Source: a virus
IMG/VR virus record: IMGVR_UViG_3300022187_000129
Location: 1-31,319 of that record
Length of the DNA stretch: 31,319 nt
Strand: one strand, 5' to 3'
The notes under the pieces are model-generated. The model saw only the letters and a program-made list of their open reading frames with translations. It was not told the DNA's origin and ran no database searches. Shown one piece after another: positions 24,470-30,353 of the stretch. The position numbers were made by a program, and so were the translations under genes. The stretch's first letter is position 1. Each line of letters opens with the position of its first letter.

Positions 24470-24889
24470 TTAATCCCACCTGTAGAACATGTGGTCACCT
24501 ATCTGTACGACAGGCACTTTGCTTTCTGCCCATTCGGGCAGGACGTAGGTTGCATGGTAGTGTGTGGCACCCTCAACGAAGTCATCAAGGTTGCCTGTGT
24601 ACACACCCTGTGCAATCAACGTAGCTTGCTGCCACGCTGTCTGGTCAGGTGTCTTGTCTGACTTACCGTCGCAGTACCAGCTAAACTGACAGCGATGGCG
24701 TACAGGAAAGTCCGGCTTCCATGAATATGTTGGCCCCTGTTTGACGACATCACATACAGTGTCAGGATACCTATCGTCATATACTCTGTTCATTACCACT
24801 TGGGCTACCGCAACCTGCCCTATAAAGGGCTGGTCACGGGCCTCATGGTAGATGTTCAATGCAAGGCAAACAATTGCTGCTTCAAACAT
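24470..24889 (-). CDS. SleB-type cell-wall hydrolase (candidate endolysin)
   Basis: The 139-residue protein matches the Hydrolase_2/SleB pattern: CLALNIYHEARDQPFIGQVA (catalytic Glu at residue 16 in YHEAR), AQVVMNRV, CQFSWYCDG, then THYHATYVLPEWA and IGDHMFYRW. SleB enzymes are lytic transglycosylases of peptidoglycan. There is no signal peptide, so release would need a holin. Candidates are the 66-aa protein at 4153 and the two-helix proteins at 26323 and 29368. Its place in the early-side operon, far from the virion genes, is unusual for an endolysin. The start overlaps the previous stop (TAATG). Confidence 0.85.
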   Translation of the reverse strand: MFEAAIVCLALNIYHEARDQPFIGQVAVAQVVMNRVYDDRYPDTVCDVVKQGPTYSWKPDFPVRHRCQFSWYCDGKSDKTPDQTAWQQATLIAQGVYTGNLDDFVEGATHYHATYVLPEWAESKVPVVQIGDHMFYRWD

Positions 24890-25173
24890 TAAGTAATTCC
24901 CTCCAAGTTAAACTGACGCTGAAACCTGTTCATAGTATCTTCCAAGTCTTGAAGTTCAAGCACGGATAGACAACGAATGCCTCCCATGTCATTGTACAAG
25001 GCAGTTAAAAGAACACTACTAAGTTCTTTGTGCATTTTTACAAGGACATCACGTTGTTCTTCGGTAAGTTGCCTTATCCGATCCTCACGATCTTGTTCTT
25101 CCTCTTTACGAACTCTATCCCAATACGCAATTCTTTCTTTCTGTGTCATGTTTTCTATGCTTTTCTCTGTCAT
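24889..25173 (-). CDS. Small coiled-coil protein
   Basis: A 94-residue protein with AAAAGGAG before its ATG. Residues 8-45 are a highly charged coiled coil (RIAYWDRVRKEEEQDREDRI), followed by a helical segment containing CLSVLELQDLEDTMNRF. No domain is recognised. It is coupled to the hydrolase gene by TAATG. It might assist or regulate lysis, but only adjacency suggests this. Confidence 0.6.
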   Translation of the reverse strand: MTEKSIENMTQKERIAYWDRVRKEEEQDREDRIRQLTEEQRDVLVKMHKELSSVLLTALYNDMGGIRCLSVLELQDLEDTMNRFQRQFNLEGIT

Positions 25174-25187
25174 ATCATCTTCTCCTT

Positions 25188-25370
25188 TTAATCACAAGAG
25201 GTGTGTCGGGATATCACAGCCACCCAACATTGCTGGTCTTCGTCGTAGTACGCTGGTGTCTCCAGCCTAGTGCCATACCCGAATGGGTGATAGCCACGAA
25301 AGTAATCCTCCACCTTCCGTTCAAGGATGGTGCGGTCTTCGTGTTTGATGTTCACTATTATAGTCTTCAT
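25188..25370 (-). CDS. Small conserved protein, unknown function
   Basis: Start set at the ATG at 25370, after GGAG and overlapping the previous stop (ATGA). The 60-residue product has a beta-alpha-beta look: MKTIIVNIKHEDRTILE, a short helix, then a tyrosine-rich turn (YFRGYHPFGYGTRLETPAYY) and a final strand QCWVAVISRHTSC. It may be a small ferredoxin-like or ribbon fold. Function unknown. Confidence 0.6.
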   Translation of the reverse strand: MKTIIVNIKHEDRTILERKVEDYFRGYHPFGYGTRLETPAYYDEDQQCWVAVISRHTSCD

Positions 25371-25870
25371 GCTGCACACTCCTTCATCCAATCTGGCATC
25401 TCACGACCCTTGTTATACCTAGCAAACCGCATCTTGTCAACCTTGTAAAACGCACGGTATGCAACGATAGGCCAATCCTCGTCTGTCTTGCAGTCATCAT
25501 GTCCGCTGAAGCATTGCGGGTGAGGTGTTACGTCACCGTCAGGTAGCAGACGCCGCCCCTCGTATAATGCAATGCTGTGCTTGCCAGCACCATGCCACTT
25601 GCCGTATCTGTGGTGATACTCACACAGCATGGATGTGTACAGGCTGTAAGCCCAGCGGTAATTGGCACGATTCTCCATTGCCCACAATGTACAGGGATGC
25701 TTCTGATGTACAGGCTTGTACAGCCCACGCTCTTCTGCATACTCCGGTGCATGATGCCACAGTGTAGTACATAACATCTGCGCTTCTTCCAATGGCATCT
25801 TGACAACGTGCTGGTCACACAATGACTTGGCGATGTCCGCTGGCGTGTCTTCAATCAAAAACCTATTCAT
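25367..25870 (-). CDS. Pyr_excise-family-like protein (possible DNA glycosylase)
   Basis: The 167-residue protein begins MNRFLIEDTPADIAKSLCDQHVVKMPLEEAQMLC in style and continues with LWHHAPEYAEERGLYKPVHQ, TLWAMENRANYRWAYSL and TPHPQCFSGHDDCKTDEDWP. I recall this pattern from proteins annotated as pyrimidine-dimer DNA glycosylases distantly related to T4 endonuclease V. T4 DenV uses Thr2 as nucleophile; residue 2 here is Asn, so repair activity is uncertain. The many conserved His, Trp and Tyr residues suggest an enzyme. GGAG precedes the start. Confidence 0.7.
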   Translation of the reverse strand: MNRFLIEDTPADIAKSLCDQHVVKMPLEEAQMLCTTLWHHAPEYAEERGLYKPVHQKHPCTLWAMENRANYRWAYSLYTSMLCEYHHRYGKWHGAGKHSIALYEGRRLLPDGDVTPHPQCFSGHDDCKTDEDWPIVAYRAFYKVDKMRFARYNKGREMPDWMKECAA

Positions 25871-26030
25871 GTTTCATCTCCTGTATTACTACATCTTCTG
25901 CGTTTGAAATTGCACCAGCTATACGAAACCAGCTATCATCAAGTTCAGAACTGCTGTTCATACAAATGTCGTATAACTTCGTTAGTTCTTCTAAAACCTC
26001 TGCCTTTGTCAGAATCTCATTATCAGTCAT
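25863..26030 (-). CDS. 55-residue acidic helical protein
   Basis: An ATG at 26030 behind a strong GGAGGTGAGC site opens a 55-codon frame that overlaps the next gene by eight bases. The product begins MTDNEILTKAEVLEELTKLY and ends with SNAEDVVIQEMKHE; it is acidic and helical with one cysteine. The good ribosome binding site and complete filling of the gap support it. No homology recognised. Confidence 0.65.
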   Translation of the reverse strand: MTDNEILTKAEVLEELTKLYDICMNSSSELDDSWFRIAGAISNAEDVVIQEMKHE

Positions 26031-26032
26031 GC

Positions 26033-26209
26033 TCACCTCCATTGATATTCGTAGCTGTAGTTGTATTCAGCATCCAGTAAATGCCACGCCTGTTCATAAG
26101 CATAATCCCAATTAGTACACTCACCTGTTGCAATGTCTTCATCGGCAATACATTTTGCCCAATGGTCAAAGCTAGGCTCATGGTCTAGTTGTAGTTCTTC
26201 TTCATTCAT
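26033..26209 (-). CDS. 58-residue acidic, aromatic-rich protein
   Basis: Start set at the ATG at 26209 behind GGAGGTGAGC. The product is MNEEELQLDHEPSFDHWAKC at the N-terminus, followed by a stretch rich in Asp, Trp and Tyr (NWDYAYEQAWHLLDAEYNYS). The stop TGA is part of the ribosome binding site of the following gene. Strong negative charge and aromatic content resemble DNA-mimic or inhibitor proteins of phages, but this is only a resemblance of composition. Confidence 0.62.
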   Translation of the reverse strand: MNEEELQLDHEPSFDHWAKCIADEDIATGECTNWDYAYEQAWHLLDAEYNYSYEYQWR

Positions 26210-26330
26210 GCTCACCTCCATCACGCAACTCCTCCACAAACTCTAGTGCCTGTTCTAGTTCATCCATATTTCCATTGATTGCTTCTTGTATGGCAAAGCT
26301 AACCCAATCCAGCTTTTCTTGTTCACTCAT
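26202..26330 (-). CDS. 42-residue acidic protein ending GGEHE
   Basis: The ATG at 26330 follows GGGGGTGAGC. The 42-codon product, MSEQEKLDWVSFAIQEAING at the start, is one or two acidic helices and ends RDGGEHE. It overlaps the next gene by eight bases so that its last codons GGT-GAG-CAT-GAA-TGA contain that gene's ribosome binding site and start. The gene before it ends the same way, which argues that both junctions are real. Confidence 0.62.
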   Translation of the reverse strand: MSEQEKLDWVSFAIQEAINGNMDELEQALEFVEELRDGGEHE

Positions 26331-26604
26331 GCTCACCCCCATTGCCTCTACCTAAACCACCGAAATACTGCGGCTTACGTCTGGCTGTTTCAAACACACC
26401 TGCCGTGATGAACACGCCAGCAATCAACAGGGCATGGGCAATGGCACTGATGCCAAACACCACGACACTACCCACAGACATGCTGAAGATGATACACCAC
26501 ATCCATGCCAGCACCTGCATCACCATGTGCCGTGTGTTGTTGTCAGGTATGTGGGACAGCGGGTTGTATCGACTGTCCATGATTAGTTTCCAAATGTTAT
26601 TCAC
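26323..26604 (-). CDS. Two-helix membrane protein (holin-like candidate)
   Basis: The start is a GTG at 26604 with GGAG nine bases upstream, overlapping the HNH stop (GTGA). The 93-residue protein has a polar N-terminus (about 27 residues), two transmembrane helices (about 28-50, VMQVLAWMWCIIFSMSVGSV; 51-71, ISAIAHALLIAGVFITAGVF) and a basic then glycine-rich C-terminal tail. Size and topology are those of class II holins. It lies six genes ahead of the SleB-type hydrolase in the same operon, which makes it a reasonable partner, though not a proven one. Confidence 0.65.
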   Translation of the reverse strand: MNNIWKLIMDSRYNPLSHIPDNNTRHMVMQVLAWMWCIIFSMSVGSVVVFGISAIAHALLIAGVFITAGVFETARRKPQYFGGLGRGNGGEHE

Positions 26605-27056
26605 TGTATCTCTCCTCTCTTGCGTTGCGTTGCTGTGTGTTTAGTGTGGCAAGGGAAACATACCACACGGCACTTGTCAATCTCTGCTTGTATAACCTTC
26701 CATGAACGTCCCGCCATGTCACACACGTTGTATAACTTATCGTCTGGATTCAGGTGATCAAACTGCAACAGATAGGCAAATGCTTTCTGATACTTTTTGT
26801 GTATGTTTCTTTTTTGCATACCGCACACTTCACAGCCGCGATCTACTTTTATTTGAGTAATACGTTTACGGTTCAGGTTATGCCTCTTAGTACGTGCCTT
26901 ATCTTTTGCCACTTCCTGTTTGGCATAGGTCTTGGGGTGACGATAGTCCAGTATCTTCTCCCCATTCCACCTACGTATGCCCCAAAGTTTGTAGCCATCC
27001 TCGCGCACATGGCCACGAAAGATTGTTACGTTGTAGTCTGCTGCTGTGTATTCCAT
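26601..27056 (-). CDS. HNH endonuclease
   Basis: The 151-residue protein has a basic N-terminal half followed by an HNH fold: C75-x2-C78, D100-H101 in LLQFDHLNPDDK, and CRVVCFPCHTKHT with C129, C133-x2-C136-H137 and H140. This is a different HNH subfamily from the two endonuclease VII-like genes. The N-terminus (GHVREDGYKLWGIRRWNGEK) resembles the DNA-binding module found in homing endonucleases. GGAGG lies before the ATG, and palindrome copy 2 sits directly upstream of that site. Confidence 0.82.
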   Translation of the reverse strand: MEYTAADYNVTIFRGHVREDGYKLWGIRRWNGEKILDYRHPKTYAKQEVAKDKARTKRHNLNRKRITQIKVDRGCEVCGMQKRNIHKKYQKAFAYLLQFDHLNPDDKLYNVCDMAGRSWKVIQAEIDKCRVVCFPCHTKHTATQRKRGEIQ

Positions 27057-27071
27057 TGTTCCCTCCTCAGT

Positions 27072-27086
27072 GTCGCAAGTTGCGAC
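27072..27086. repeat. GTCGCAA-N-TTGCGAC palindrome, copy 2
   Basis: Lies between the stop codon TAA of the basic 55-residue protein (three bases away) and the GAGGAGG ribosome binding site of the HNH gene. Confidence 0.9.
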
Positions 27087-27088
27087 GG

Positions 27089-27256
27089 TTAAGCACTCCG
27101 TAAACGTGACCGGCCAGCACCACTCGCAAAGGTTGCGTTCTGGCGGTACTGCTTATCACGACGCTGTGCAGCACGTGTAATCTTCCACGGCTGGCGACGA
27201 CGCTTAATCGGTTGCTTTCGTGCTAGACGTTTCACCTGATTCATGTTTCCGTGCAT
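27089..27256 (-). CDS. 55-residue very basic protein
   Basis: Start set at the ATG at 27256, seven bases after AAGGAG. The product begins MHGNMNQVKRLARKQPIKRR and has about one third Arg and Lys, ending SGAGRSRLRSA. The composition suggests nucleic-acid binding, for example a small DNA- or RNA-binding accessory protein. The stop codon merges with the flank of palindrome copy 2. A second small frame overlaps its first 53 bases. Confidence 0.55.
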   Translation of the reverse strand: MHGNMNQVKRLARKQPIKRRRQPWKITRAAQRRDKQYRQNATFASGAGRSRLRSA

Positions 27257-27344
27257 TGTCATTCTCCTTGTTTCTGTTGTAGGAACCTTTGCCCTTCTTT
27301 GGCTGCTCCACATGTGTAGACGTGCGCCTACGATTGTGTGCCAT
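27204..27344 (-). CDS. 46-residue basic protein overlapping the next gene
   Basis: A 46-codon frame beginning MAHNRRRTSTHVEQPKKGKG and followed by SYNRNKENDN. The KKGKGSYNR motif is familiar from short phage proteins. It fills the gap between its neighbours and contains the AAGGAG site of the following gene, with which it overlaps by 53 bases. No clear ribosome binding site precedes its own ATG, so it is less certain than the gene it overlaps. Confidence 0.45.
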   Translation of the reverse strand: MAHNRRRTSTHVEQPKKGKGSYNRNKENDNARKHESGETSSTKATD

Positions 27345-27360
27345 AGACTTTGCTATAGGA

Positions 27361-27585
27361 TTAACTCTCTTTATCACGTTGCCTCTCCTTCAACTCATCC
27401 TCAATCCACCAGATGATTTCCTTGTCATCATCTGTGCCGATACACTGGAACTGTTTTATAGTGTCCAAATCTTCAAGTGTCAAGTCAAACTCGTCAATGA
27501 TGTCATCAGCCATCTGCCATGCGGCCTCACGTTTGAAATCTGACCATGCCTCTATTGCCATTGCGGCATTTGTAATATCAGTCAT
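27361..27585 (-). CDS. Small acidic protein, unknown
   Basis: A 74-residue acidic, helical protein (MTDITNAAMAIEAWSDFKRE at the start; TDDDKEIIWWIEDELKERQR near the end). The start overlaps the stop of the previous gene by eight bases and has AAAGG nine bases upstream. It has no recognised domain. Its place among many tiny leftward genes suggests an early accessory function. Confidence 0.58.
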   Translation of the reverse strand: MTDITNAAMAIEAWSDFKREAAWQMADDIIDEFDLTLEDLDTIKQFQCIGTDDDKEIIWWIEDELKERQRDKES

Positions 27586-27961
27586 CTGTCAATACCTTTC
27601 CCTGCGCATGTGCAGCTTGGTGGTAGTATCGCGGTGCTTCTGTGCCATTAAAGAAAGCCTTGACATCGACACGGTTGACAGTCTCCCACAGGAACTCCTG
27701 ATAGTCCTCACTCAAATCAGACAGCTTGGCTTCCCATTCTGCCTGTGTCTCAACGTCTGTTGGTATCTCTTTGAGGCCAACACTGTTGACAGCAAAGGTA
27801 GCCATGATGAATGCCATTGCATCGGCTGGTCGGTCAACGCCAGACACAAGGTATGTGTCACCGCCTTTGAATTTCCAGTATGCGTTGCCATTCTCAAACT
27901 TGCCGTCATCATCATGTGCGCCATAGTTTTCCAAAGTCTGCATGTGTACTGCGTAAGTCAT
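27578..27961 (-). CDS. 127-residue protein, unknown function
   Basis: GAGGAG precedes the ATG, and palindrome copy 3 lies directly upstream of that site. The N-terminal half is beta-like (NAYWKFKGGDTYLVSGVDRP), followed by helices (AFIMATFAVNSV; LSEDYQEFLWETVNRVDVKA). No cysteine pair or catalytic motif is visible. It follows the GP88-like gene, and the 30-base junction is made up mainly of the palindrome and the ribosome binding site. Confidence 0.62.
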   Translation of the reverse strand: MTYAVHMQTLENYGAHDDDGKFENGNAYWKFKGGDTYLVSGVDRPADAMAFIMATFAVNSVGLKEIPTDVETQAEWEAKLSDLSEDYQEFLWETVNRVDVKAFFNGTEAPRYYHQAAHAQGKVLTDD

Positions 27962-27974
27962 TTACATCTCCTCT

Positions 27975-27989
27975 GTCGCAAGTTGCGAC
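27975..27989. repeat. GTCGCAA-N-TTGCGAC palindrome, copy 3
   Basis: Sits between the TAA stop of the GP88-like gene and the GAGGAG site of the 127-residue gene; almost the entire 30-base junction is this element. Confidence 0.9.
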
Positions 27990-27991
27990 GG

Positions 27992-28777
27992 TTAACCGAT
28001 TACAAAACCACTGGTGTCACGTACAGCCTTGCCTTTGGCATACAAGGCAGACACCACACCCTGCGGCTCAATAAAGCGCAGGTCGCTGTCGTCACCATCG
28101 ACCACATCCATGCCCATAAAATGCTTGGGTATCTGTGTGCGATAGCGGAACACTACAGCCAAACGCATACCCATGTCAATAGCAGTCTGTGCATAACGCT
28201 GGTATTGCTCCACACCACTGTAACTGAACGTCAGGTCATAGATAGACAGATCAGGCACCATGCGGTTGGCAATCTTGGTATAGTCGTACCATTGCACACC
28301 GTGATCACGATGAAGCGACACCATCTCATCCCACAACTTGTTTTCCCAGCGAATATCCGTCGTGCCATTGAGACGGACAGCACAACGCAAGTCATGCTTG
28401 GCGCAGTACTTGGCATGTGCCAGCACTTCGGACAACAGCATGGCCTTGAAGTCATCCCAATATTGCAACATGAACAATGTCTTGCGTAGGCGTGACATCT
28501 GAACAGATGACATAGCACCACGCCCTGCCGTGTTGAGACAAGCGTCAATGCACTTGGCGACACCGGCCATAGCACATAGATTGACACCGCTGGAAGACGC
28601 TGGCGAAAGATACAGCACTGCTGTGCGAATGCCATACTTCTCACCCTTGACAGTCTTGGGGTTGTCAATGTTCAGCAGCTTTGTAGGAAACTCGCTGAAC
28701 CACTTGGTGAACTTGGGGCTGGCGTGTATCTGTGCAACAACGTCAGCAGGAACTTTGGACAGGTCATAGATAATCAT
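27992..28777 (-). CDS. GP88-like phage protein with C-x7-C-x3-C motif
   Basis: Start set at the ATG at 28777; the longer frame lies in the leader. The 261-residue protein has VNLCAMAGVAKCIDACLNTAGRG (C68, C76, C80), then a VQMSRLRKTLFML segment, the hallmark I recall for the gene product 88 family of phages. An alpha/beta domain follows with GTTDIRWENKLWDEM and LTFSYSG. The three closely placed cysteines followed by TAGRG could bind a metal or cluster. The family's function is unknown to me. A 72-base leader with a hairpin and palindrome copy 4 precedes it. Confidence 0.72.
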   Translation of the reverse strand: MIIYDLSKVPADVVAQIHASPKFTKWFSEFPTKLLNIDNPKTVKGEKYGIRTAVLYLSPASSSGVNLCAMAGVAKCIDACLNTAGRGAMSSVQMSRLRKTLFMLQYWDDFKAMLLSEVLAHAKYCAKHDLRCAVRLNGTTDIRWENKLWDEMVSLHRDHGVQWYDYTKIANRMVPDLSIYDLTFSYSGVEQYQRYAQTAIDMGMRLAVVFRYRTQIPKHFMGMDVVDGDDSDLRFIEPQGVVSALYAKGKAVRDTSGFVIG

Positions 28778-28800
28778 AGTGGCCTCACTTGTTGGGGTTG

Positions 28801-28826
28801 GGGGTGGCACGACATTGCACCACCCC
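28801..28826 (-). promoter_or_regulatory. Hairpin in the leader of the GP88-like gene
   Basis: GGGGTGG (28801-28807) pairs with CCACCCC (28820-28826) around 12 bases. It lies between palindrome copy 4 and the start codon, so it could influence translation or premature termination. No U tract follows it on the leftward strand. Confidence 0.4.
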
Positions 28827-28831
28827 GAAGT

Positions 28832-28846
28832 GTCGCAACTTGCGAC
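28832..28846. repeat. GTCGCAA-N-TTGCGAC palindrome, copy 4
   Basis: Begins three bases after the TAG stop of the 87-residue gene and lies at the top of the GP88-like leader. Centre base is C on the + strand, as in copy 1. Confidence 0.9.
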
Positions 28847-28849
28847 AGT

Positions 28850-29113
28850 CTATGTCCGGTGAATAACGTAATCGTTGCCATTCTTGGACACAATGCGATG
28901 CAGATTATAGAACGCACCGCCCTTCCGCATGTTATACGGAAAGTAAAACTTGGTATTACCAAGCTGCACCATCTCATGCCTACGGCAAGAATAGGTGGCG
29001 TAGTCGGCAAAGTCAACATCACGGACGATGGTTGGCTTGACGCCCTGCTTTGTCCACCAGCGATAGGCAGACTTGGCATTGCGGTAGTCGGAATTAAACA
29101 GATACTTGAACAT
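28850..29113 (-). CDS. 87-residue basic protein after promoter P2
   Basis: Start set at the ATG at 29113, behind AAAGGAG. The product has an N-terminal FKYLFNSDYRNAKSAYRWWT helix and a beta-rich rest with KFYFPYNMRKGGAFYNLHRI; it is basic and aromatic. No domain is recognised. As the first gene after P2, it would be strongly expressed early if these promoters act early. Confidence 0.62.
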   Translation of the reverse strand: MFKYLFNSDYRNAKSAYRWWTKQGVKPTIVRDVDFADYATYSCRRHEMVQLGNTKFYFPYNMRKGGAFYNLHRIVSKNGNDYVIHRT

Positions 29114-29157
29114 GGCTTTTTCTCCTTTGTTACAGTTGCCATTCACATTGTGCATAT

Positions 29158-29186
29158 ACATTAGCATACGCAATTTCTTATGTCAA
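29158..29186 (-). promoter_or_regulatory. Promoter P2, extended -10 type
   Basis: Leftward TTGACA (29181-29186), a 17-base spacer ending in TGC, then TAATGT (29158-29163). The stretch TTTGACATAAG-N-AATTG and the TGCTA at the -10 are shared with P1. The -35 box overlaps the stop of the upstream 62-residue gene, and the start codon of the next gene is 45 bases downstream. Confidence 0.65.
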
Positions 29187-29371
29187 ACGCTCTCCTCATG
29201 GCGTTTGGTTGCTAGGCTAGTGGCCGCACAAATTGAAGCGGACCACTCTTCACGATTCTCAATCCATATCTTTTTGAACGACGGCCAGTCAATGGGCTGG
29301 CAATGACCAGCACAGTCTAGCTTGTGTTCTTCATAGGCAGACATGCGAAATTTTACGGTATCATTCATCAT
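29183..29371 (-). CDS. 62-residue protein, unknown
   Basis: Several starts are possible (GTG at 29380, ATG at 29371 or 29368); the ATG at 29371 has GGTGG five bases upstream and is used here. The product contains RMSAYEEHKLDCAGHCQPID and a helix FKKIWIENREEWSASICAAT, with three cysteines. The gene overlaps the end of the membrane-protein gene by four bases. Function unknown. Confidence 0.55.
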   Translation of the reverse strand: MMNDTVKFRMSAYEEHKLDCAGHCQPIDWPSFKKIWIENREEWSASICAATSLATKRHEESV

Positions 29372-29553
29372 CTTTTCCACCCCAAAGCAAATAGAAGGAA
29401 GAACCCAAAGGCCATGAAGATCAGGCCCAACGCTTCAGCCATTGACAACACACCATAGGCAATCTTCGGGTCTGTTGTTTCTGTGAAGAACAGATGGCAA
29501 GCCAGAATCCAGTATGCCAATATTAAAGACCATTTCAGAACATATAATACCAT
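29368..29553 (-). CDS. Small two-helix membrane protein
   Basis: The ATG at 29553 has GGAG eight bases upstream; a GTG at 29562 in the same frame overlaps that site and is less likely. The 61-residue product has two hydrophobic segments (about 3-25, LYVLKWSLILAYWILACHLF; 36-58, SMAEALGLIFMAFGFFLLFA) separated by a polar loop TETTDPK. Holin-like or superinfection-exclusion roles are both possible; nothing in the sequence decides between them. Confidence 0.58.
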   Translation of the reverse strand: MVLYVLKWSLILAYWILACHLFFTETTDPKIAYGVLSMAEALGLIFMAFGFFLLFALGWKR

Positions 29554-29558
29554 ATCAC

Positions 29559-29789
29559 TCACTCCGCTACATAGGTTGCATCAAATCGTTCCAGCAATTT
29601 CGGGTGCCAGCGTGTAAGGTAGTCACGCCGCCCCTTCAATGCTACGAACACAGTCTTGCCTTTGGTTGTCTTGACAGTGTACATACCCTGCCCATCATGC
29701 TCGACAACAACATTCCACTTGGTGGCCACCTTGCGTATCTCACGCAGGATGTATTGCACCGTTGGCTTGTCAATAAAACGCACTTCCAT
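29559..29789 (-). CDS. 76-residue basic protein, unknown
   Basis: Start set at the ATG at 29789 with GGGAG seven bases upstream, one base after the previous stop. The product, MEVRFIDKPTVQYILREIRK at the start, has a helix then a beta-hairpin-like VVVEHDGQGMYTVKTTKGKT and a basic helical end. It may be a small nucleic-acid-binding protein. The palindrome copy 5 lies 26 bases upstream, inside the coding end of the preceding gene. Confidence 0.58.
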   Translation of the reverse strand: MEVRFIDKPTVQYILREIRKVATKWNVVVEHDGQGMYTVKTTKGKTVFVALKGRRDYLTRWHPKLLERFDATYVAE

Positions 29790-29790
29790 G

Positions 29791-30078
29791 TTACTCTCCC
29801 TTGAATGGTAGGACTGTCGCAAGTTGCGACACTTGTGATTGCCTTGCGGCCAACTTCTCGCGCACTTCCCGCATTGCGGTACGCACACGCTCTTGCTTCA
29901 ACGCATCATGGTACGCTTGCCAATTCTGCGCAGACATCATCACACCCTGATCCAGTACAGGATACAGCTTGCGATCATGCACACGTGATTCGCTGTGCGA
30001 GATACGCTCACACGTACCGGCAGAACGTAATCGTGCGCTGGCAATAGGCACGATGCGGTCATTCTCAAATGCTTTCAT
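29791..30078 (-). CDS. 95-residue protein with palindrome-encoded C-terminus
   Basis: The ATG overlaps the previous stop (TAATG). The product is basic: an N-terminal VPIASARLRSAGTCERIS stretch and a helical NWQAYHDALKQERVRTAMRE section. Near the C-terminus, the residues SQLAT are encoded by palindrome copy 5, and ten residues later the protein stops. That tail probably was not part of the ancestral protein. Function unknown. Confidence 0.58.
   Translation of the reverse strand: MKAFENDRIVPIASARLRSAGTCERISHSESRVHDRKLYPVLDQGVMMSAQNWQAYHDALKQERVRTAMREVREKLAARQSQVSQLATVLPFKGE
29816..29830. repeat. GTCGCAA-N-TTGCGAC palindrome, copy 5 (inside a coding sequence)
   Basis: The only copy lying within a gene: it encodes part of the C-terminus of the 95-residue protein. 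It is 26 bases before the start of the next gene, so it keeps the usual position relative to a downstream start. Confidence 0.9.
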
Positions 30079-30281
30079 TACACATGCACCTTTCCATCTG
30101 CATCCAAAAGAACAGATTGAACCTTCACCTCGTTCCCGCCATCACGCAACTCATCTGCCATGTGGGTAGCAGACTCAAGATTGTGTGTGCTACGGAAGCA
30201 CAGCCAATCACCAGCCTTTGCATTAGAGGAAGTGTAGCCTTCGCCGTCATGCTTGATAGTCACCAGAAATACCTCAGTCAT
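30078..30281 (-). CDS. 67-residue protein, first gene after promoter P1
   Basis: Start set at the ATG at 30281 behind GAGGAG. The product begins MTEVFLVTIKHDGEGYTSSN and has a DWLCFRSTHNLESATHMADE helix region and a strand VKVQSVLLDADGKVHV. It looks like a small alpha/beta domain. It is the first gene of the P1 operon; its leader contains palindrome copy 6 and shares a 19-base block with the DUF932 leader. Confidence 0.6.
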   Translation of the reverse strand: MTEVFLVTIKHDGEGYTSSNAKAGDWLCFRSTHNLESATHMADELRDGGNEVKVQSVLLDADGKVHV

Positions 30282-30298
30282 TTTTTTCTCCTCATAGT

Positions 30299-30313
30299 GT
30301 CGCAAGTTGCGAC
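30299..30313. repeat. GTCGCAA-N-TTGCGAC palindrome, copy 6
   Basis: Lies between promoter P1 and the first gene of its operon, 17 bases before that start codon. The following leftward sequence ACACTATGAGGAGAAAAAA matches that after copy 1. Confidence 0.9.
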
Positions 30314-30353
30314 GGTAAGGGTTGAAGTCACACGCCTTCTCAAGCGTTCCCCC

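Noticed and set aside
27413-28489. A 358-codon rightward open frame
   Set aside because: It lies opposite well-supported leftward genes, is rich in His, Cys and Ser as expected of an antisense shadow, and has no ribosome binding site.
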